64,000 bases of DNA. Origin: Blakeslea trispora (taxonomy: Eukaryota; Mucoromycota; Mucoromycetes; Mucorales; Choanephoraceae). The notes beneath the pieces were generated by a model, which searched no databases, was not told the origin of the DNA, and worked only from the letters and a program-made list of their open reading frames with translations. Positions within the stretch are counted from its first letter, which is position 1, and every line of letters begins with the position of its first letter. The translations under genes and the position numbers were made by a program. Location of the stretch: positions 147,831-211,830 of the forward strand of contig JAIWNE010000055.1 of assembly GCA_025331445.1 (NCBI GenBank), written 5' to 3'. Shown piece after piece: positions 48,520-61,744 of the stretch.

Positions 48520-51500
48520 AAAAAAAAAAAGTATGTGCGTATGTATATATGGAAGGAGAGAGAGAAAAAAAAAAAAAGAAAACAAAAAAGATTTTTCTAC
48601 CATAAAAGAAAACTTCCTTTTTTGGTCATCAAGGTATTTAACAGCTTGTATTCTTTATGCATACGTTTCTTTTCTTTCTAGTTTTCATAGAAAATGTTAC
48701 AATCAATGCAGTTGGCGCAAATTTAAGTTTTTGTTCATATTTTTAAATATATGCAGGAGACTCTCAGAAAAGAAGAAAAAAAGAGAGAGAGAGAGAAATG
48801 TTACAGTAGTACAAAGCTTTTTACTTGTATAAAAAAAATAGATCGAGCAAGAAAAAAAAAAGGGGGGAAACAAATGATGTTTGTGTATATAGAGTACATT
48901 AGGCATATTTCATTCGATTGAAAGAAAAATTCATGCTGTGTGTGCATTTGGCGTAAACATTATGTAGTCTTACTACAATCAGATCGATATGTTTACCAGA
49001 AGCTTAATAATAAAGGAAAGAAAAAAAAAGCGCCATCTTTATGCACTTGTTACTGTTTAGACGAATAGAAAGACAACTCAATTCATTTCTAAAATGGTGC
49101 TTAACATGACGTTTCTTTAGTCTAGTTTTGTTCCCAAGCTCTCATCTTATCTTTTATCCGGCAGCATGTTTTCTTTCAAAATGGCAAGTAGACATTTCAT
49201 TGATTGACAAATACGTGACATACTTCATTTGGTCAAAAGAAACTTTCACTGAACATTTGATACAATGTCTAGACAAATTCAATGGAAAGCAAGGGATACT
49301 ATAGTGTCATTTATTACCTTAAATGTACAATTTGGCATAGATTTACCTTGACACTCCCCCCCCTTCTTTCGAATCATCTGTTTGAAACTCAGTTGACTCA
49401 CTTTTTATTATTATGCAGAATTTACCACAAAGTCATCTCAGACTATTGGTGATCAATCTCGTCATCACTATTTGCTACTCTATCGACCCTAAAACAAGAC
49501 TTCTTTTGTGTATTGGTTATGATGGCTATGCCTTGGTACGCTTGTTTAAAGTAATCGATTGATAGTGTGTTGATGAAGCAATCAGGAAAGGGGCAAACTA
49601 CATATTTAGAAAATCAGAGCCTGTTGTCATTTGCTTGTATACAAAGAACAAGACTATTTTGGGATTGAAGACAGGTTGCACAGTCGACAGTTTAACATCC
49701 AACAAGTTGAAATACAACCAACAACACATAAAAGGATGAGTGAACAGAACAATAACCTGGGGATAGAATAAGAAAGAAGGGAAAATACAGCTTGATTTGA
49801 CCACTATTTCGAATCATCTGAATAACTTGTTTGAAATAGGGCATATGATAGAGGAAAAATGGCTTGTTATTCGTCATTCTCATTTGATTTCCTCCTTTCT
49901 TTTTGCTGCAACAAGATACCAGTAAATTAAATCTGATTCACACAAAAAAGCAATTGTCATTCTTTTCTGTGTTCAACTATGGCTCGCTCATTCAATTTTA
50001 GATTTGAACACAAAAACCAACAAGAAAAAAAAAAAAAAGAACAAGAAGGAAGAATCATGTGCATCCAATACACAGTCGTCAAAACTAGTAACTGATGTTT
50101 CATTTAACGTAGAAACAATGAGTGTTTCATTCAATAGCACAATCAAGATGTACACCAACACACAGTAAAAGCCATATTACACAGTTATCAGTTACAGTGA
50201 TGATGTTATAGAACACAGATAAATATAAGCCAGTCTATTCTTCTATCCGCTTCCTGTTGGTCTTTGTGTCACAGATGGGTTCAGTGTCTTGATTTGAAAA
50301 TAACTGCGATATCACTTGAATGTTAAAAATGACGCCACTACGTTATTGTCATGCGAGTCAGCTTTGTCAGGTACAAGACAAAAGAAGGTAAAGAAGGTGC
50401 TATGACTATTCATAAAAGTAAACTTGTTTGATTCTTGTAGTTATTGCAGAAGAAACGGTAGTTTCATGCAGGCATTGTTGCTGTTTACTATGAATAAACA
50501 TGTATCACTATAAAATTGTTGTCTTTGATGGTATCTTTAGTTGCAACATTGTTTACACAGTAACCTGAATCAACAATAGTTTGATCAGCCTTCTCCCCTC
50601 TATGTGTGTGTAGATTTCATGATGATCATGCCAATTATGATGTGGAAAAAAAAAAGGGCTTGTGTATTAGGAATCTTGAAAAGCCCATTTTTTTCTTCAG
50701 TTAGAGAAAACAACTTTCTCATTTCATAGCGCATCTAAAGTGCTCGTTTAAACTTCAGTGGACTTGATGCTGCTTGAATCCCCCTCCCTCCTTCTTTAAT
50801 AAAGAAACAAAAAGATCATTTCATTGACTTGATTTTTCTTTCATACTAATCTCTTAAACAGGCCAGGAAAATTGTTATTTAACAAGAATTCAAAGCAATA
50901 AATGCCTGAGAAGAAAATCAATCTTGTCCTTTGCCTTCTTTAGAACTTGTGTAAGTGATACAACTTGGCATAAAGAAAATTCTTGAACGTTGTAAACATT
51001 GCACCTTGTAAATCTAAATTTAGTTTGTTGTCAATAGCTTGTTGCTTAAACATAGAAATTGCCTGCTGACTTGACAGGTGGCTATAAGGGAGTGTACGAC
51101 AGTTAACAAATCTATAGGCCTCTTTCTTTTAAGCACTCCCCCAAGAAACAACACATTGAATAGAATGGACAAAGTCATAAGAACAAAAAAGAAACAACTG
51201 TCAATAGCGTCATAGATAGAAAAAGAAACCACATGGATCGTCTATGGCTGTCGATTGTTCTGTGTGACATAAACATTCATTGTGGCGATCAGGTTTACTA
51301 GGTTACATCTTACCCAGTTTCTTAATGATTGTTTGGCTCACAAGATACATTTGGCTCAATTTCTGGTAGTACTTGAAGTGGAAAGTATCTGAGTGACATC
51401 AACCAATATCACTGCCTTGTCACAGCAAATGCATCAGTCTGATGGCTACAAAGACCAAAGGAAAGACTTGTTTTCTGTTTCTACACCCATCTTTCTTTGA

Positions 51501-51802
51501 TTGTATATATGGCAAGACAATAAATATTAAATGCAAAATAGGTTTTTTCTTTATTGGTTTTTATGAATGCCACCCTTAAATTGTTCTTTTCTCAACATAC
51601 AGATGTAAGTGACAAGAGCAAGATAGCCTTGTTATATCCTCAATCTGTCAAAGAGATCATTGGCTCAGTCCAAAAGGTGTCATTTTTGTATTTAGAAGGA
51701 TCCTCTTAACGCAATGCCCTGAGAGTAGTAGCGTTAGACAGAAGGAAGATTGGTTTAATTGACGCCAAGACTAACCGCATACCAGTGCAAGTTATGGCTG
51801 TT
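48520..51802. other. Gene-poor 3.3 kb region
   Basis: AT-rich, with GA and A runs near 48555-48580 and 48776-48800. No open frame with domain or splice support; short frames read like noise on both strands. Its right edge meets the broken transposon, so some of it may be unrecognised transposon DNA. Confidence 0.5.
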
Positions 51803-53550
51803 CTAGAGATGAATGGCGACTGGTTTCGATTTAATTTTTGGCAGAGTGAGAGGCAAAAAAGTTAAAGGTGGGTTTATCCCAGGCATTTCTGATTCAACAG
51901 ACGGATACAAGCAAACAGGAACACCGTAAGTATCAGCTACCAGCTGACCGCAGTCGGGGCCGTAGAACCATTCGGCTACTTGTTCTTTTTTTAGTCCTTT
52001 GCGTATCACTTCACCTAATCTTTCAACCTGGAAAGCAGGAAAATGCTTTTCATACACTGATTTCAGTTGATTGTATGTTTTAAGCATTTTTGATCTGACT
52101 TCCAGGTATTGATCACCATCTTCGTACTTTGAGTTATTTCTGTCAATTAAAAAAGCGACTGCTCGAAAACCCCACAGTTGCCATCTGCTTTTGGATCAAG
52201 ATATCCTGTTATTTCGTCTTTTTTGAATGGCAGAGCTGAGGACACTTTCGAGAGAGCTGCTGATGACACCTCGTGACCGTTTGTGCAACTTGTAAGGTCT
52301 GTCAAAAACAAATGCCACAAGATTGAAGAAGTCGGATTTCTGATTGCTTACTCATTGTCCGTGGTGACGGTAAGAGGACCTTTCACCAAATTCATCCGAG
52401 GACTGTGGCCATATTGCGTCCTTGAGGCATTGGAGGACCCACTCGTGTTGAATGTTACCTTCTTTGCGAATGAAGACACCAGCAACTTTAAGTGTCATCG
52501 AGGCACCAGAATTGTTACTTTCGACGTTGCTTGTGCCTACAATATTGACAAATGTCAACTTGTGTGTATTGATCTTATATGTGGCATCCATAACCAAGTT
52601 TTCTGGCATTTGTCTAGCGCTTTCGATGCCTGACTTGGATGCAAAAGAACACAGCATCCAGTCTTTGATCGGCATCTACAGTGTAAAACACTTTGTAACC
52701 TTTGCCTTGGAGCCCGGCCACATATTCATACATCATTCTGCTTCTTTCAGCACTGAAGAAACGGTACTGAAGGTTCTCCAAGTCCCGTTGAATAACATTG
52801 TGAATGTTGTTTTTCTTGAGGTGCTCCAGGATGTTACTAGGGCTTTGGCCTGACTTGAAGTAGGACGCAATCATCTCTTCGACCTCAACTGGCTGCTTTC
52901 TATTAATGCTGTAATGAGCAGGGTTTTCGGGAATTGAATGGTTGTGGTGAGCTTCGTGGGCTTTGGCAATCCACTTTAGAGAATAGTTGTCCAACTTCAA
53001 AAAGACCACCGCGCATCGTACTTTTGGATTTTCTTGGAGAGACTTCTGTTCAGTTTGACGCGCTTTATTCCACTATGTTTTCAAGCTTGGTTGACTATGG
53101 TAGGTTTTGGAAGGCTTGATGCTCATACGAAATAATCTTTCGATTCTTGCTTTGTAGCCAAGTCCTTATTTACTTCTGAAAAATTCCAGGTAAGGAGAAT
53201 TTTCAAGATTCATTCTATTACATTTTTTTTTTGGGTAAGAGAAAGAAAAAGGCTTTTTTTATTTGCAATCGCTGTCAAAAGCCATTTTATTAAAAAAAAA
53301 AATCAATCAAACCGCCAGTCGTACAAACTACTTTTATATTATGCGCCGATAGAATTGTACTTGGTAGTAGTTGCACTGATTGACTGGTATGGATCTGAGA
53401 GTTTGAAGATACTATGGCATGGTCTTTTGAAAGTGCAGAACGTCTCACTATCTTCTTTCTACCTGGATCTCCATCTTCAGATGCTAAAGACAGATAAGTT
53501 TCAGGATGCCACGTTTCTTCATCTTCAGTATTGCCAAAGTTAGCTAACAT
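51803..53550 (-). mobile_element. Broken Mutator-like (MULE) transposon with transposase and OTU-type protease remnants
   Basis: Minus-strand frames line up in order as one decayed transposase gene. 53550-53290 gives an acidic N-terminal stretch. 53009-52614 gives a WRKY/FAR1-like lead-in (HEAHHNHSIPENPAHYS) and helical region. 52675-52352 gives the MULE catalytic start PENLVMDATYKINTHKLTF with LNIVG-like and EWVLQCLKDAIWP parts. Near 52185 the motif ADGNCG appears, followed in another frame by FRAVAFLI, the catalytic Cys signature of OTU cysteine proteases. 52087-51803 gives the C-terminal part (CGQLVADTYGVPVCLYP). Frameshifts near 52640 and 52180 and several stops make it inactive. Terminal inverted repeats and target duplications were not found by eye. 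Confidence 0.7.
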
Positions 53551-54893
53551 TGACTCGATTGTATTTGTGAGCGATTCTGTTTGGTTGTTTCCACAAGATC
53601 GAAAAGCATTCTCAATTTGAACAACGTATTTCAGCTAAAAGAAAAAAAGGGCTGATTCGCTTCAGCATCCTTTCTCTTTTTTTTTTATAGCTCCATTGAT
53701 ACTTTTTTTTTCTTACTGATCCACTATTGATGAGGGATGTCTGATAAATTATGAGCATCCTCTTTTTTGTTTTCTCGTATTTTAGCGATCTTGTGAATGC
53801 AAGACAGGCGAAAGGTCACTTTTTTGCTTGTTTCGTTTACAGAAGGCTCACTATGAAGTTCAATTTGCAACACAACGAGTGCTTGGTAAGTGATTAAAGA
53901 GTAGAGGATGCTTGAGTTTGTTGTTGTTAAAACAAAACCAAGGGATCTATTTTCTTTTATTGAACAAAATTGAACTGAGGGGGGGGGGAAGATGTCGCCT
54001 TGACGCAGGCCTCGGTGACAGGGAAAGTAATCATGTCTCTTTATTTCAGCCTCATAACAAGCGATGTTTGTGTCGCTTATTTGAAGCTTGTTGAACCAAA
54101 CACTTTTGATGTAAAGATTCTTGAATGTTACTTAAAGTTGTATTCTGGTCAATGCCAATGGACAGTATTTTTTTTTGCATCTTTAAAAATCAAGTTGTCT
54201 TTACAGTCTTTTGCTGAGCTCAACAGGTTGGCTTCATTGAGCAAGTGGTTGTGCTTGTGTACATTTTCGTCCTTTTGGCAATACAAGTTCAAGCCCTTCA
54301 TTCTTTTTTCTGATAAACTGTCAGTTTGTAAGGACAATTGATTTTACAGCTTAGTCTGATTCGCTGCTTATCAATGGGATTAAATTCTCTAGTGTTTCAA
54401 TATGATTTACCCCTCTTGCAAGTCAAAATTGGTCAGTTTTTTCTTTTCTGATCAATGGGTTGTCTATGAATTGCTCTCTTATATTGAGAATACCCTCGTA
54501 TCAAATACTCTCAAATCGAGCAACTACTGTATTTTATACAATAAACTTTGCCAAAAGAAAACTTTGAAAATGGCCACTCCTTTACCTATATGTTCAAAAA
54601 CTGTGTACTAGCGCCACTAACATTTTTGTTTTTTTGTGTACTATCGCCATAGTATCTTTAAACTCTCAGATTCATACTGGCAAATCAGTTCAACTACTAT
54701 CACTTTGTTTGAAAGTACAAATCTATCAGCGTGTAAGCTTACTTAAACATAAAGGAAGATAGTCTGTATGACTGGAGGTTCTTTTGTTAAACGATCATGG
54801 AGTAAACACCCAAAAGGAAGCGGTGCTTAAAAACGAAAGGACAATTTACATCCTGCAATCTACTTTTTTTCAAGTTGTACCTGTAAATATTCA
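53551..54893. other. Intergenic region with possible relic
   Basis: A minus-strand frame at 54149-54337 encodes a charged, protein-like stretch (DENVHKHNHLLNEANLL) with no start-side exon; it may be another transposon relic. A G9 run lies near 53980. The rest is AT-rich with no supported gene. COG5 starts at 54894. Confidence 0.4.
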
Positions 54894-57858
54894 ATGCCTC
54901 CTACAACAAAGCTTGCAACACAAGACGCTGACAAATACATAGGTACATACTAAATAAAGAAAAGAAAAGAATTTGTTAAGGTCCAAAGCTTACGAAATTA
55001 TGTTTTCTTGATAGACTATGATACGTTTCTAGCACCTGATTTCGACGCGAACACACTAGCTCAATCTATTATAACAGATGCGAATGCCTCTGCAGAAACT
55101 ACTGACATTGGAACGGAACTTTCAAAGCTAGCATTCAGTATTGAAGCAGTTAACAAGCAGATCCGAGAACAGGTAGCTAAAAAAAAGAGGCTTGACCTTC
55201 TTTTTTTCTTTGTCTACAAAAACTCATCTCAAATATAGGTAGTCAGTAACTATGATAGGTTGCTCGGCCAAGTAGCAGGCATAAAAGAGCTCGACACAAC
55301 ATTAACAGCTATTGAAGTGGACATCAATGGACTTCACACAGTACTTCAAGCGTAAAGTTCTTTTTGCGATCAACTTTATCCTTTACTGACTGAAGAAGAA
55401 AAAAAAAAATACTAGATTGGCACACAAGATCCGAGATCCTTACCAACACCTTTCTACTTTTACTACTGAACTGGAAAATATACAGACTGCTTGCGACTAT
55501 TTACGTAAAATTCAACGTTTCATGTTGCTTAAACGTCGTTTAGCTTCTCAACTCTCCGACAACGATCGTGATATGTCCACAGCTGCTTTGACTGTATATG
55601 AGCTAGATACTATTCTGAAGGAGAACGATTTGGATGGCATTGATATTGTGCATCATGAGATTCCCTTTGTTACCCGCTCGAGTTTACATATACAAGAAGA
55701 AGCCAGTTCATTGTTGAAGGAAGGAATTGATACTCAGAATCAGACCAAGATGGCAATGGGCCTGCAGGTGTTTTTCAACATGAAACAGATGAGTGATCAA
55801 GTTCAACAGTTGACTCAGCGTATGTTGCATGATTTGAAGGAAGAAATGAAACAAGTAATCAATATTCAATCACTTCAAAAGGGATTGACTGAATCTTCCA
55901 ATCGACGTATGCAGCCAGAACAGGTCCCTCAAAACCCAAAGCAGTTAGCTACTGTGCTTTGGGAACGTATGGAGAAGTTGATGAAGAGTATGAGTGATCA
56001 ATGTATCAAAATCTGCAGCTTAGAGAAAGTACTTGAGATCAAGAAGGATGCTTTGACGCATGTTTCTTTTCTAGATGAAGTAGCCAAGGTAACATATATT
56101 TCTGTTTTGCATGACTTGTCTTTAATTTCCACCAACAACAATAGGTTTTGGATGCCAACAGTTTGGGTGAGTTACTTTTGGAGAACTGTCTCGAGTGATT
56201 TTGAAAGGGAGCTCAAGAATGCTTCCAAAGCGTCATCTTTTCTGCAAAACACGTTTGTAAGCGACTACCCAAAACTCTTGAAGTTGTTGCACGAATTCTT
56301 TGCTAGAGTAGCTATGCAAAACGGTACTAGTCTGACAGATTATTCTCAAACGCCCGAATACGTCATTATGCTTCGAAGTTTTAGTACATTTCAGACTAGC
56401 TTTCTTGCGAAATCACTTCAGCGTATGAACGATGCTGTCAATTCAACGTTTCCAACTTATGGTGGGCTGGCCAGAACACCTCCTGGGAGAAACAATGTGA
56501 TCAACATTACACGCATCATAGGACAGTAAGTTGTTGGATTGATGAGAAGGGAGAGCCCGTAACTAACCACTGAGACGGGGGGCGGTTTCTTAGCGAGTTG
56601 GAGACTGTCTCGTTTGAGCCACAACTATCGCAACTGTTGGCCAAAAATGCAGTCAAATCAATCAACACGTTCTGTAAGAAATGCGAACAACTGGTAATTC
56701 TTTTATTCAATACGTGTACATCTTTTACTTATCTGTTAGAGATAGCTTCCTGTTAGTGAGCAACCTGTTTATGCAACAAAGGCAACAAGTGCAAATATAA
56801 ACTACTTGAACATGAATATTGAAATTGCCAATATACTATATTTCATGCATCAATCTGTATGGAAGATACTTGAAGAATATCCAGAAAAAACAGTCGATAT
56901 TGTCAAGAAAGGAGCAGATGTAAAGTTAGACATTAGAAATAAGGGGAGAAAAATATCTCAGTTGTCTAATTATAGTGTGGGTATAGGATTGTCATGCCTT
57001 AATGATGAAAATAGGTAATCGATTGGTGAATGCTATCAAAAAGGATGTCAGCACTGTACTGTTCAAAATACATCAAGAGGACTTTTCCGGTCAAATTAGA
57101 AAGAACTTTGATCCTGAAGATGACAAAAGTAGCTATATGAAAGAATTAGCAAAACATGTTCGATACTATCATACAACCATCCTGCAAAACCTTTCATGTG
57201 GTGCCGAGCCTAAATCATGGTAAATTGAAGAAAGATGAACACCAGTTCGTTTTGTTGGATCTAATCATCTCCTTTTTGAAAAAAAACAGGGTCAAGCAAA
57301 TCAGCAAACATACTTTACACGTTTTTATTTTTCAAGCCAGTCTTGTTCGTCCATTAAGTGAAGCAGGCAAATTGAAATTAGCAGGTGATATGGCAGAACT
57401 AGAATTTACAGTCAGTCAATTCTTGAGTGAATATGGAGCAAAGATGGAAGAAATAGGTGATGAATACAGAGCTCTTAGAGCATTCAGGTAATGCAAATCT
57501 ATTTATTTAATGTATAGCTTTTAAGAAAGAAAAAAAAAAAAGACCCCTTTTATTTTTAGATTCCGCACAATTGACAGCTGCACATCATACCTCGGGGCTT
57601 TCCAAACTAATTCTTATACATCACTTGATTGTTCGATCTCAACAACAGCAGCGATCTTTGCCTTTACCTCATACTGTTTATGATTTGTCCAGAGAAGATT
57701 ATATGAAATGGATGAGCAATCAGACTACTGAAAAGGAAGCCATCCAACTTGTTATGGATGCTATTTCAAACAATAGCAAACTTACCAAAAGGGAACTTGA
57801 GGAAATGCCAGAATACAAGTACATTCAACAGATTGCCTCAGAAGACAATCTAGAATAA
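54894..57858 (+). CDS. COG5: Conserved oligomeric Golgi complex subunit 5 (COG5), probable frame disruption
   Basis: COG is the eight-subunit tether for vesicles returning within the Golgi; COG5 pairs with COG7 in lobe B. Exons: 54894-54942, 55015-55172, 55239-55351, 55416-56088, 56145-56525, 56594-56693, 56746-56919, 56987-57219, 57290-57487 and 57543-57858, about 797 residues. Family marks: DYDTFLAPDFDA at the start, a helical LAHKIRDPYQHL region, SSFLQNTFVSDYPKLLKL, CHALMMKIG, FKIHQEDFSGQI, LVRPLSEAGKLKLAGD and AFRPLLF. Acceptors at 56987 and 57543 were chosen because only they restore conserved residues. Splicing the 56-base intron 56089-56144 leaves one extra base (GGG at 56165-56167) that shifts frame; leaving it unspliced keeps frame but inserts intron-like sequence. 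Confidence 0.88.
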
Positions 57859-58911
57859 ACAGAGAGACATGTATCAAATTCGCAGGCTTTTACATTGGGC
57901 TATCCAATCAACCAAATTTTCGGATTCTTTTTTTTCTTGCTCCAAAGACAAACATAATTTTTTCTCAGGAAAAGAAAGAAAAGAGCTTAAAATTTAAATT
58001 TCTTATTTTTTGCAAATGACACAATCTTTTTTTTTACTCCTCTTTTCTGGTTTTAATCACTCTACTTTCGAATAGAAATAGGGCTGTGTCTCGAGATCGA
58101 ACAGAGAAATGCTTACATGACATAAATGTATTGCGTTTTATGATGAAAACTAGCAAAAGAAGAGTCCTGTGCACTATTTCGGAAAAAGCTAGACTTATTC
58201 CGTTTCCGCCTTTTATGTTCATCAAGTCCGATTTCAACTTTAATTAGCTATACGCTTACAAATAAATAAACAGATAAGAAAAAGAAAGGATGAGCCATTT
58301 CTGTTCAATCAAAGTCAACAAACATCATGTGTGTACATTGAAAAGACCGTCTTCTTTTCTCTTTTTTTTTGTCTTTCAGACTTTAAAGAGATTAGGAATT
58401 GGTTCTAGTCTTTTAAGACATAGTACCTTTTAGATCTAACGGCGTCTCTCAAGTTGATGTAAAACTTATCACCAATCAAATCCAAATATTCTTCTAATTG
58501 TCTTTTTGTTTGTAGCAAATACTATGCCGCTCATTCGTGTAACTTGAACGTTACATGTTACCTTGAATAATATTCTACTGCTGACACATGCTAACTAGAT
58601 ATTGAAAGAAGAAAGATACCTTCCTTAGCAACTAAAGTGGTTTCTCTTTTCTTGTCAATACGAGTCAGATTCGCTCAACAAAAGAGCTAGCTTTTCCAAG
58701 TCTCCCAAATAAACAGTTTGCCTCGTGGTACGAGAGTAATACAAAATTTAAAAAAAAAAAAGTAGGGCATTTCAAGTCTAGAGTTCTTTTTTTTTTTTTT
58801 TTGCTTCAAAACGGTGTGCTTCAAATCTTTGCCTCTTTCTCTCTTTCTCTCTTTCTATTTGCTTATTATTTTATTTATCTTACTTCCCCCCCCCCCTTTT
58901 TTTAAATTAAA
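57859..58911. other. Intergenic region
   Basis: Between COG5 and the DHHC gene. Ends in a T-rich and then C10 run (about 58887-58896) just before the DHHC start. No gene or RNA recognised. Confidence 0.55.
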
Positions 58912-60224
58912 ATGTCTTGTTGGAAAAGTATAAAGGGACCATTGACAGTGTTATTTGTAGTCTTTGTGATTGTATTTATCTGCTCAACATCACAAATATT
59001 TGTTTTATGGCCCTTTTTTGGACTGTCTTCGCTTCGATCAAAGCTGATGCTAGCTTCATTGAATTTCTCTGTTGCCATGATTTTCATCAATTATTATCTT
59101 ACTTGCGCAACAAATCCAGGCATAGTACCTCAGCACTGGGTAAAATAGTGAAAATTACAAGTCATTTAAAAGTCAGACTATGAGTAACTAACAGAACTTG
59201 ATGTAGTTGCCAAGACAGCAAGCGTACATTGAAGTCAAAAAATCGACACACGCACCTCGCTTTTGTAGGACATGCGACAACCATAAGCCACCACGAACAC
59301 ACCATTGTTCTACTTGTCATCGATGTGTCCTTAAAATGGATCACCATTGTCCCTGGGTCAATAATTGTATTGGATTTGCTAATTATGGCCATTACTTTCG
59401 TCTCATCATTTATGTCGATATCAGCGTTATTTACTTGTTTGTTCTCTTGTGTTATCGACTAGCTTATATGATTCAGGAGATTTCCAATGTAAACTCAGCT
59501 TCGATACTATATTGTGTTCATCGTATTGACTCTTATTTTTTGATCTATTTTTTTTTATATGTGCATAGACATCACATCACCCAATTCTGACAGAGGTCAT
59601 CTTCTTGTCTGTCAATATGGTGTTGGTAGCTATTATCATGATAGCGGTTGGAATATTAACGGGTTACCATTTGTATTGCATTACATCAAACACAACTACC
59701 ATTGAAGGTTGGGAGAAAGGTCGATCACTTACTATAAAGGGAATGGGCAAGATTCAAAACGTAAAGTAAAACAAAAATCAAAAAGAAAAAGAGCGAGTGT
59801 CTTGACTGTTATTTTTCATTAGGTAAAATATCCTTATCATCAAGGTATATTTAAGAATATACAGTCTGTTTTAGGAAAATGCCCATTGTTTTGGCTTGTA
59901 CCTCAACCTATGAAAGGAGATGGACTAGACTTTCCTTTAAACACAAAAAACATTAGCGAGTGTGATGCTCTTGATGAAAAGGATTTTTCTTCTGCAGATG
60001 CTCTTAATAGACCCACTTCAGTAGGATCTCAATGGACCATGACAAATCGCTTCTCACTAGCAGAGTCACTCAACTTGAAATCATTGAATGCCAAGGCCAG
60101 CATGAACACTATTGATGGGAACCCGCCTTCCATTATGACATTTGCCTCAAATGCATCCACATTAATTGAGCATCGTCAATCCAAAACATTGGCCAAAAGA
60201 GAGTCCGAAGCCTCTTTTCTTTAA
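58912..60224 (+). CDS. DHHC palmitoyltransferase (Pfa4-like)
   Basis: Attaches palmitate to cysteines of membrane proteins; yeast Pfa4 acts in the ER on chitin synthase Chs3. Exons 58912-59139, 59207-59488, 59569-59760 and 59823-60224 give 367 residues, all in frame. Two N-terminal helices ([28 protein letters not shown]) end in CATNPGIVP. The Cys-rich DHHC domain follows: [19 protein letters not shown] then [20 protein letters not shown], with the catalytic DHHC at about 121-124. Two more helices come next, then GWEKGRSL (TTxE-like region) and a serine-rich tail of about 100 residues with the conserved CPLFWLVP at its start. The long C-terminal tail and FWLVP motif favour the Pfa4 branch, but the exact class is inference. 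Confidence 0.9.
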
Positions 60225-60826
60225 ACTTGTTTTTTGTTTCCATACTTTTTTTCTCTTTAATGATGTAAATAGGTCTTCTCTATACGCGCTTTCTTTTATT
60301 TTTGTATCTACTTAATGCTACTCCTTCTCTTAATTACTTCTTTGTGTATCTCTTTTATATATATTTCTTATTTGTGTACTATTATTATCCGACAAAGAGG
60401 AATTTTTGTTAATTCCCTGATTTACTTTCCCCCCTCTTTTATACACACTTTAGCTGTTAAAAAATCGACACAGTCAGTTAATAAAAAAAAAGAAAAGGGA
60501 AAGAGATTGTTTATATTAAAAAAAAAAGCAAGGTCGAGAAATAACTAAAAATCCCGAATAAAGAACAATAAAGAACCCGGCAAATTTGATGTCATTGTTC
60601 ATTTCAAGACTGAGAGTTAGCCAATTGTCTCCGATTAGGAGATCAATCTTGTTTCATCAACGGAAAGAAAGATTCAAGGATATATATACACGCATGAAAA
60701 GACAAAACTTCCGCCATCCGTTATCGAAAAATAAAAAAAAAAAGAAGAAAACTTTATAGTCAATCCAAGTCCAAAAAAAGCCGTTTTTTCATTCTATTTC
60801 CTTTCTTTTTTATCTCAATTTAATTG
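60225..60826. other. Intergenic region
   Basis: AT-rich spacer with A runs; a short poly-A/poly-T leader precedes the FAM72-like start. No gene seen. Confidence 0.55.
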
Positions 60827-61593
60827 ATGGAACCTACCCGAGTTAGATTGCCACGTCCCAGAAGCAACAATAATTCAGAGAGTAATGGAAGAAGGGTTCA
60901 GCTTCAGCGTTACACATTCCCTAGCATGACACCTCCTTCAATGGTTCAGTCTCAACGTAGATCATCTCAATTGTACACACAACATTTTCAGCAACAGCAG
61001 CAACTTATGCATGCTTCACAAATGATTGGAAATCATACTGGGCTTGTAACGCCTGTCAAGCCTGTATATAAACTTACCTGTCAGCATTGTACAACCACTG
61101 TCTGTACAAGAGGAATGAAAGCTATTCTGTTAGCAGATACCACCATTGAACTCTATAGCACAGACACTCCTTCACAAAAGTAAAGAGATATTCCTTGTAA
61201 AGAAAGACAAAAAGAAAACTGACACACATTACAGTATTCATGTATTAGAGAAAGATTATTTGACAAGATCCTGTCATTGTCGGATCAGAGATGTTGCATG
61301 CCTAGAATGGTAAGTTTCTTTTATTTTCCAAAAAAAAAAAAAAAGACCAGAATATCAAACTTAATTGTAATAGTGGAAATGTCATTGGATATCATGTTGT
61401 GTCGCCCTGTTCTCAATGCTTGGATGCTTGTAACAACGGACATTTTTGGATGTTTCATTCGAATGCCTGTCAGCCTGCTGAAAGACATGATAAAGACAAG
61501 AAAATCATGCTCTGGAATAACTTGCCCAGAGCAGAAATGGATACAGAATTCATGATGGGATCCTGTGTCCCATATGATCAGCTTTGTAGATAA
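60827..61593 (+). CDS. FAM72 family protein
   Basis: Exons 60827-61179, 61235-61309 and 61374-61593 give 215 residues. The C-terminal 145 residues match the FAM72 family: LTCQHCTTTVCTRGMKAILL, then DTTIELYSTD, SCHCRIRDVACLECGN, VIGYHVVSPCSQCLDACNNG and HFWMFHS. Cysteine pairs suggest a zinc-bound fold. Human FAM72A binds and drives loss of uracil DNA glycosylase UNG2; whether the fungal protein does so is unknown. The N-terminal 70 residues are an extension rich in Arg, Ser and Gln, absent in the human protein (about 149 residues). ECGN is read across the last intron, which confirms that junction. The next gene is convergent, 150 bases away. Confidence 0.92.
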
Positions 61594-61744
61594 TACCCTT
61601 TTATTCGCTTTTTTTTTCTTTTTAATTTATATATAACAATCCCCTTTCATTGTTTATATTTTCTTTTTCTAATTTACAAGATACCTTAATATATGACAAT
61701 AAAAAAAGAAAAGAGAAGGGGAGCAGTTTTTTGCTTTTCGTTTA

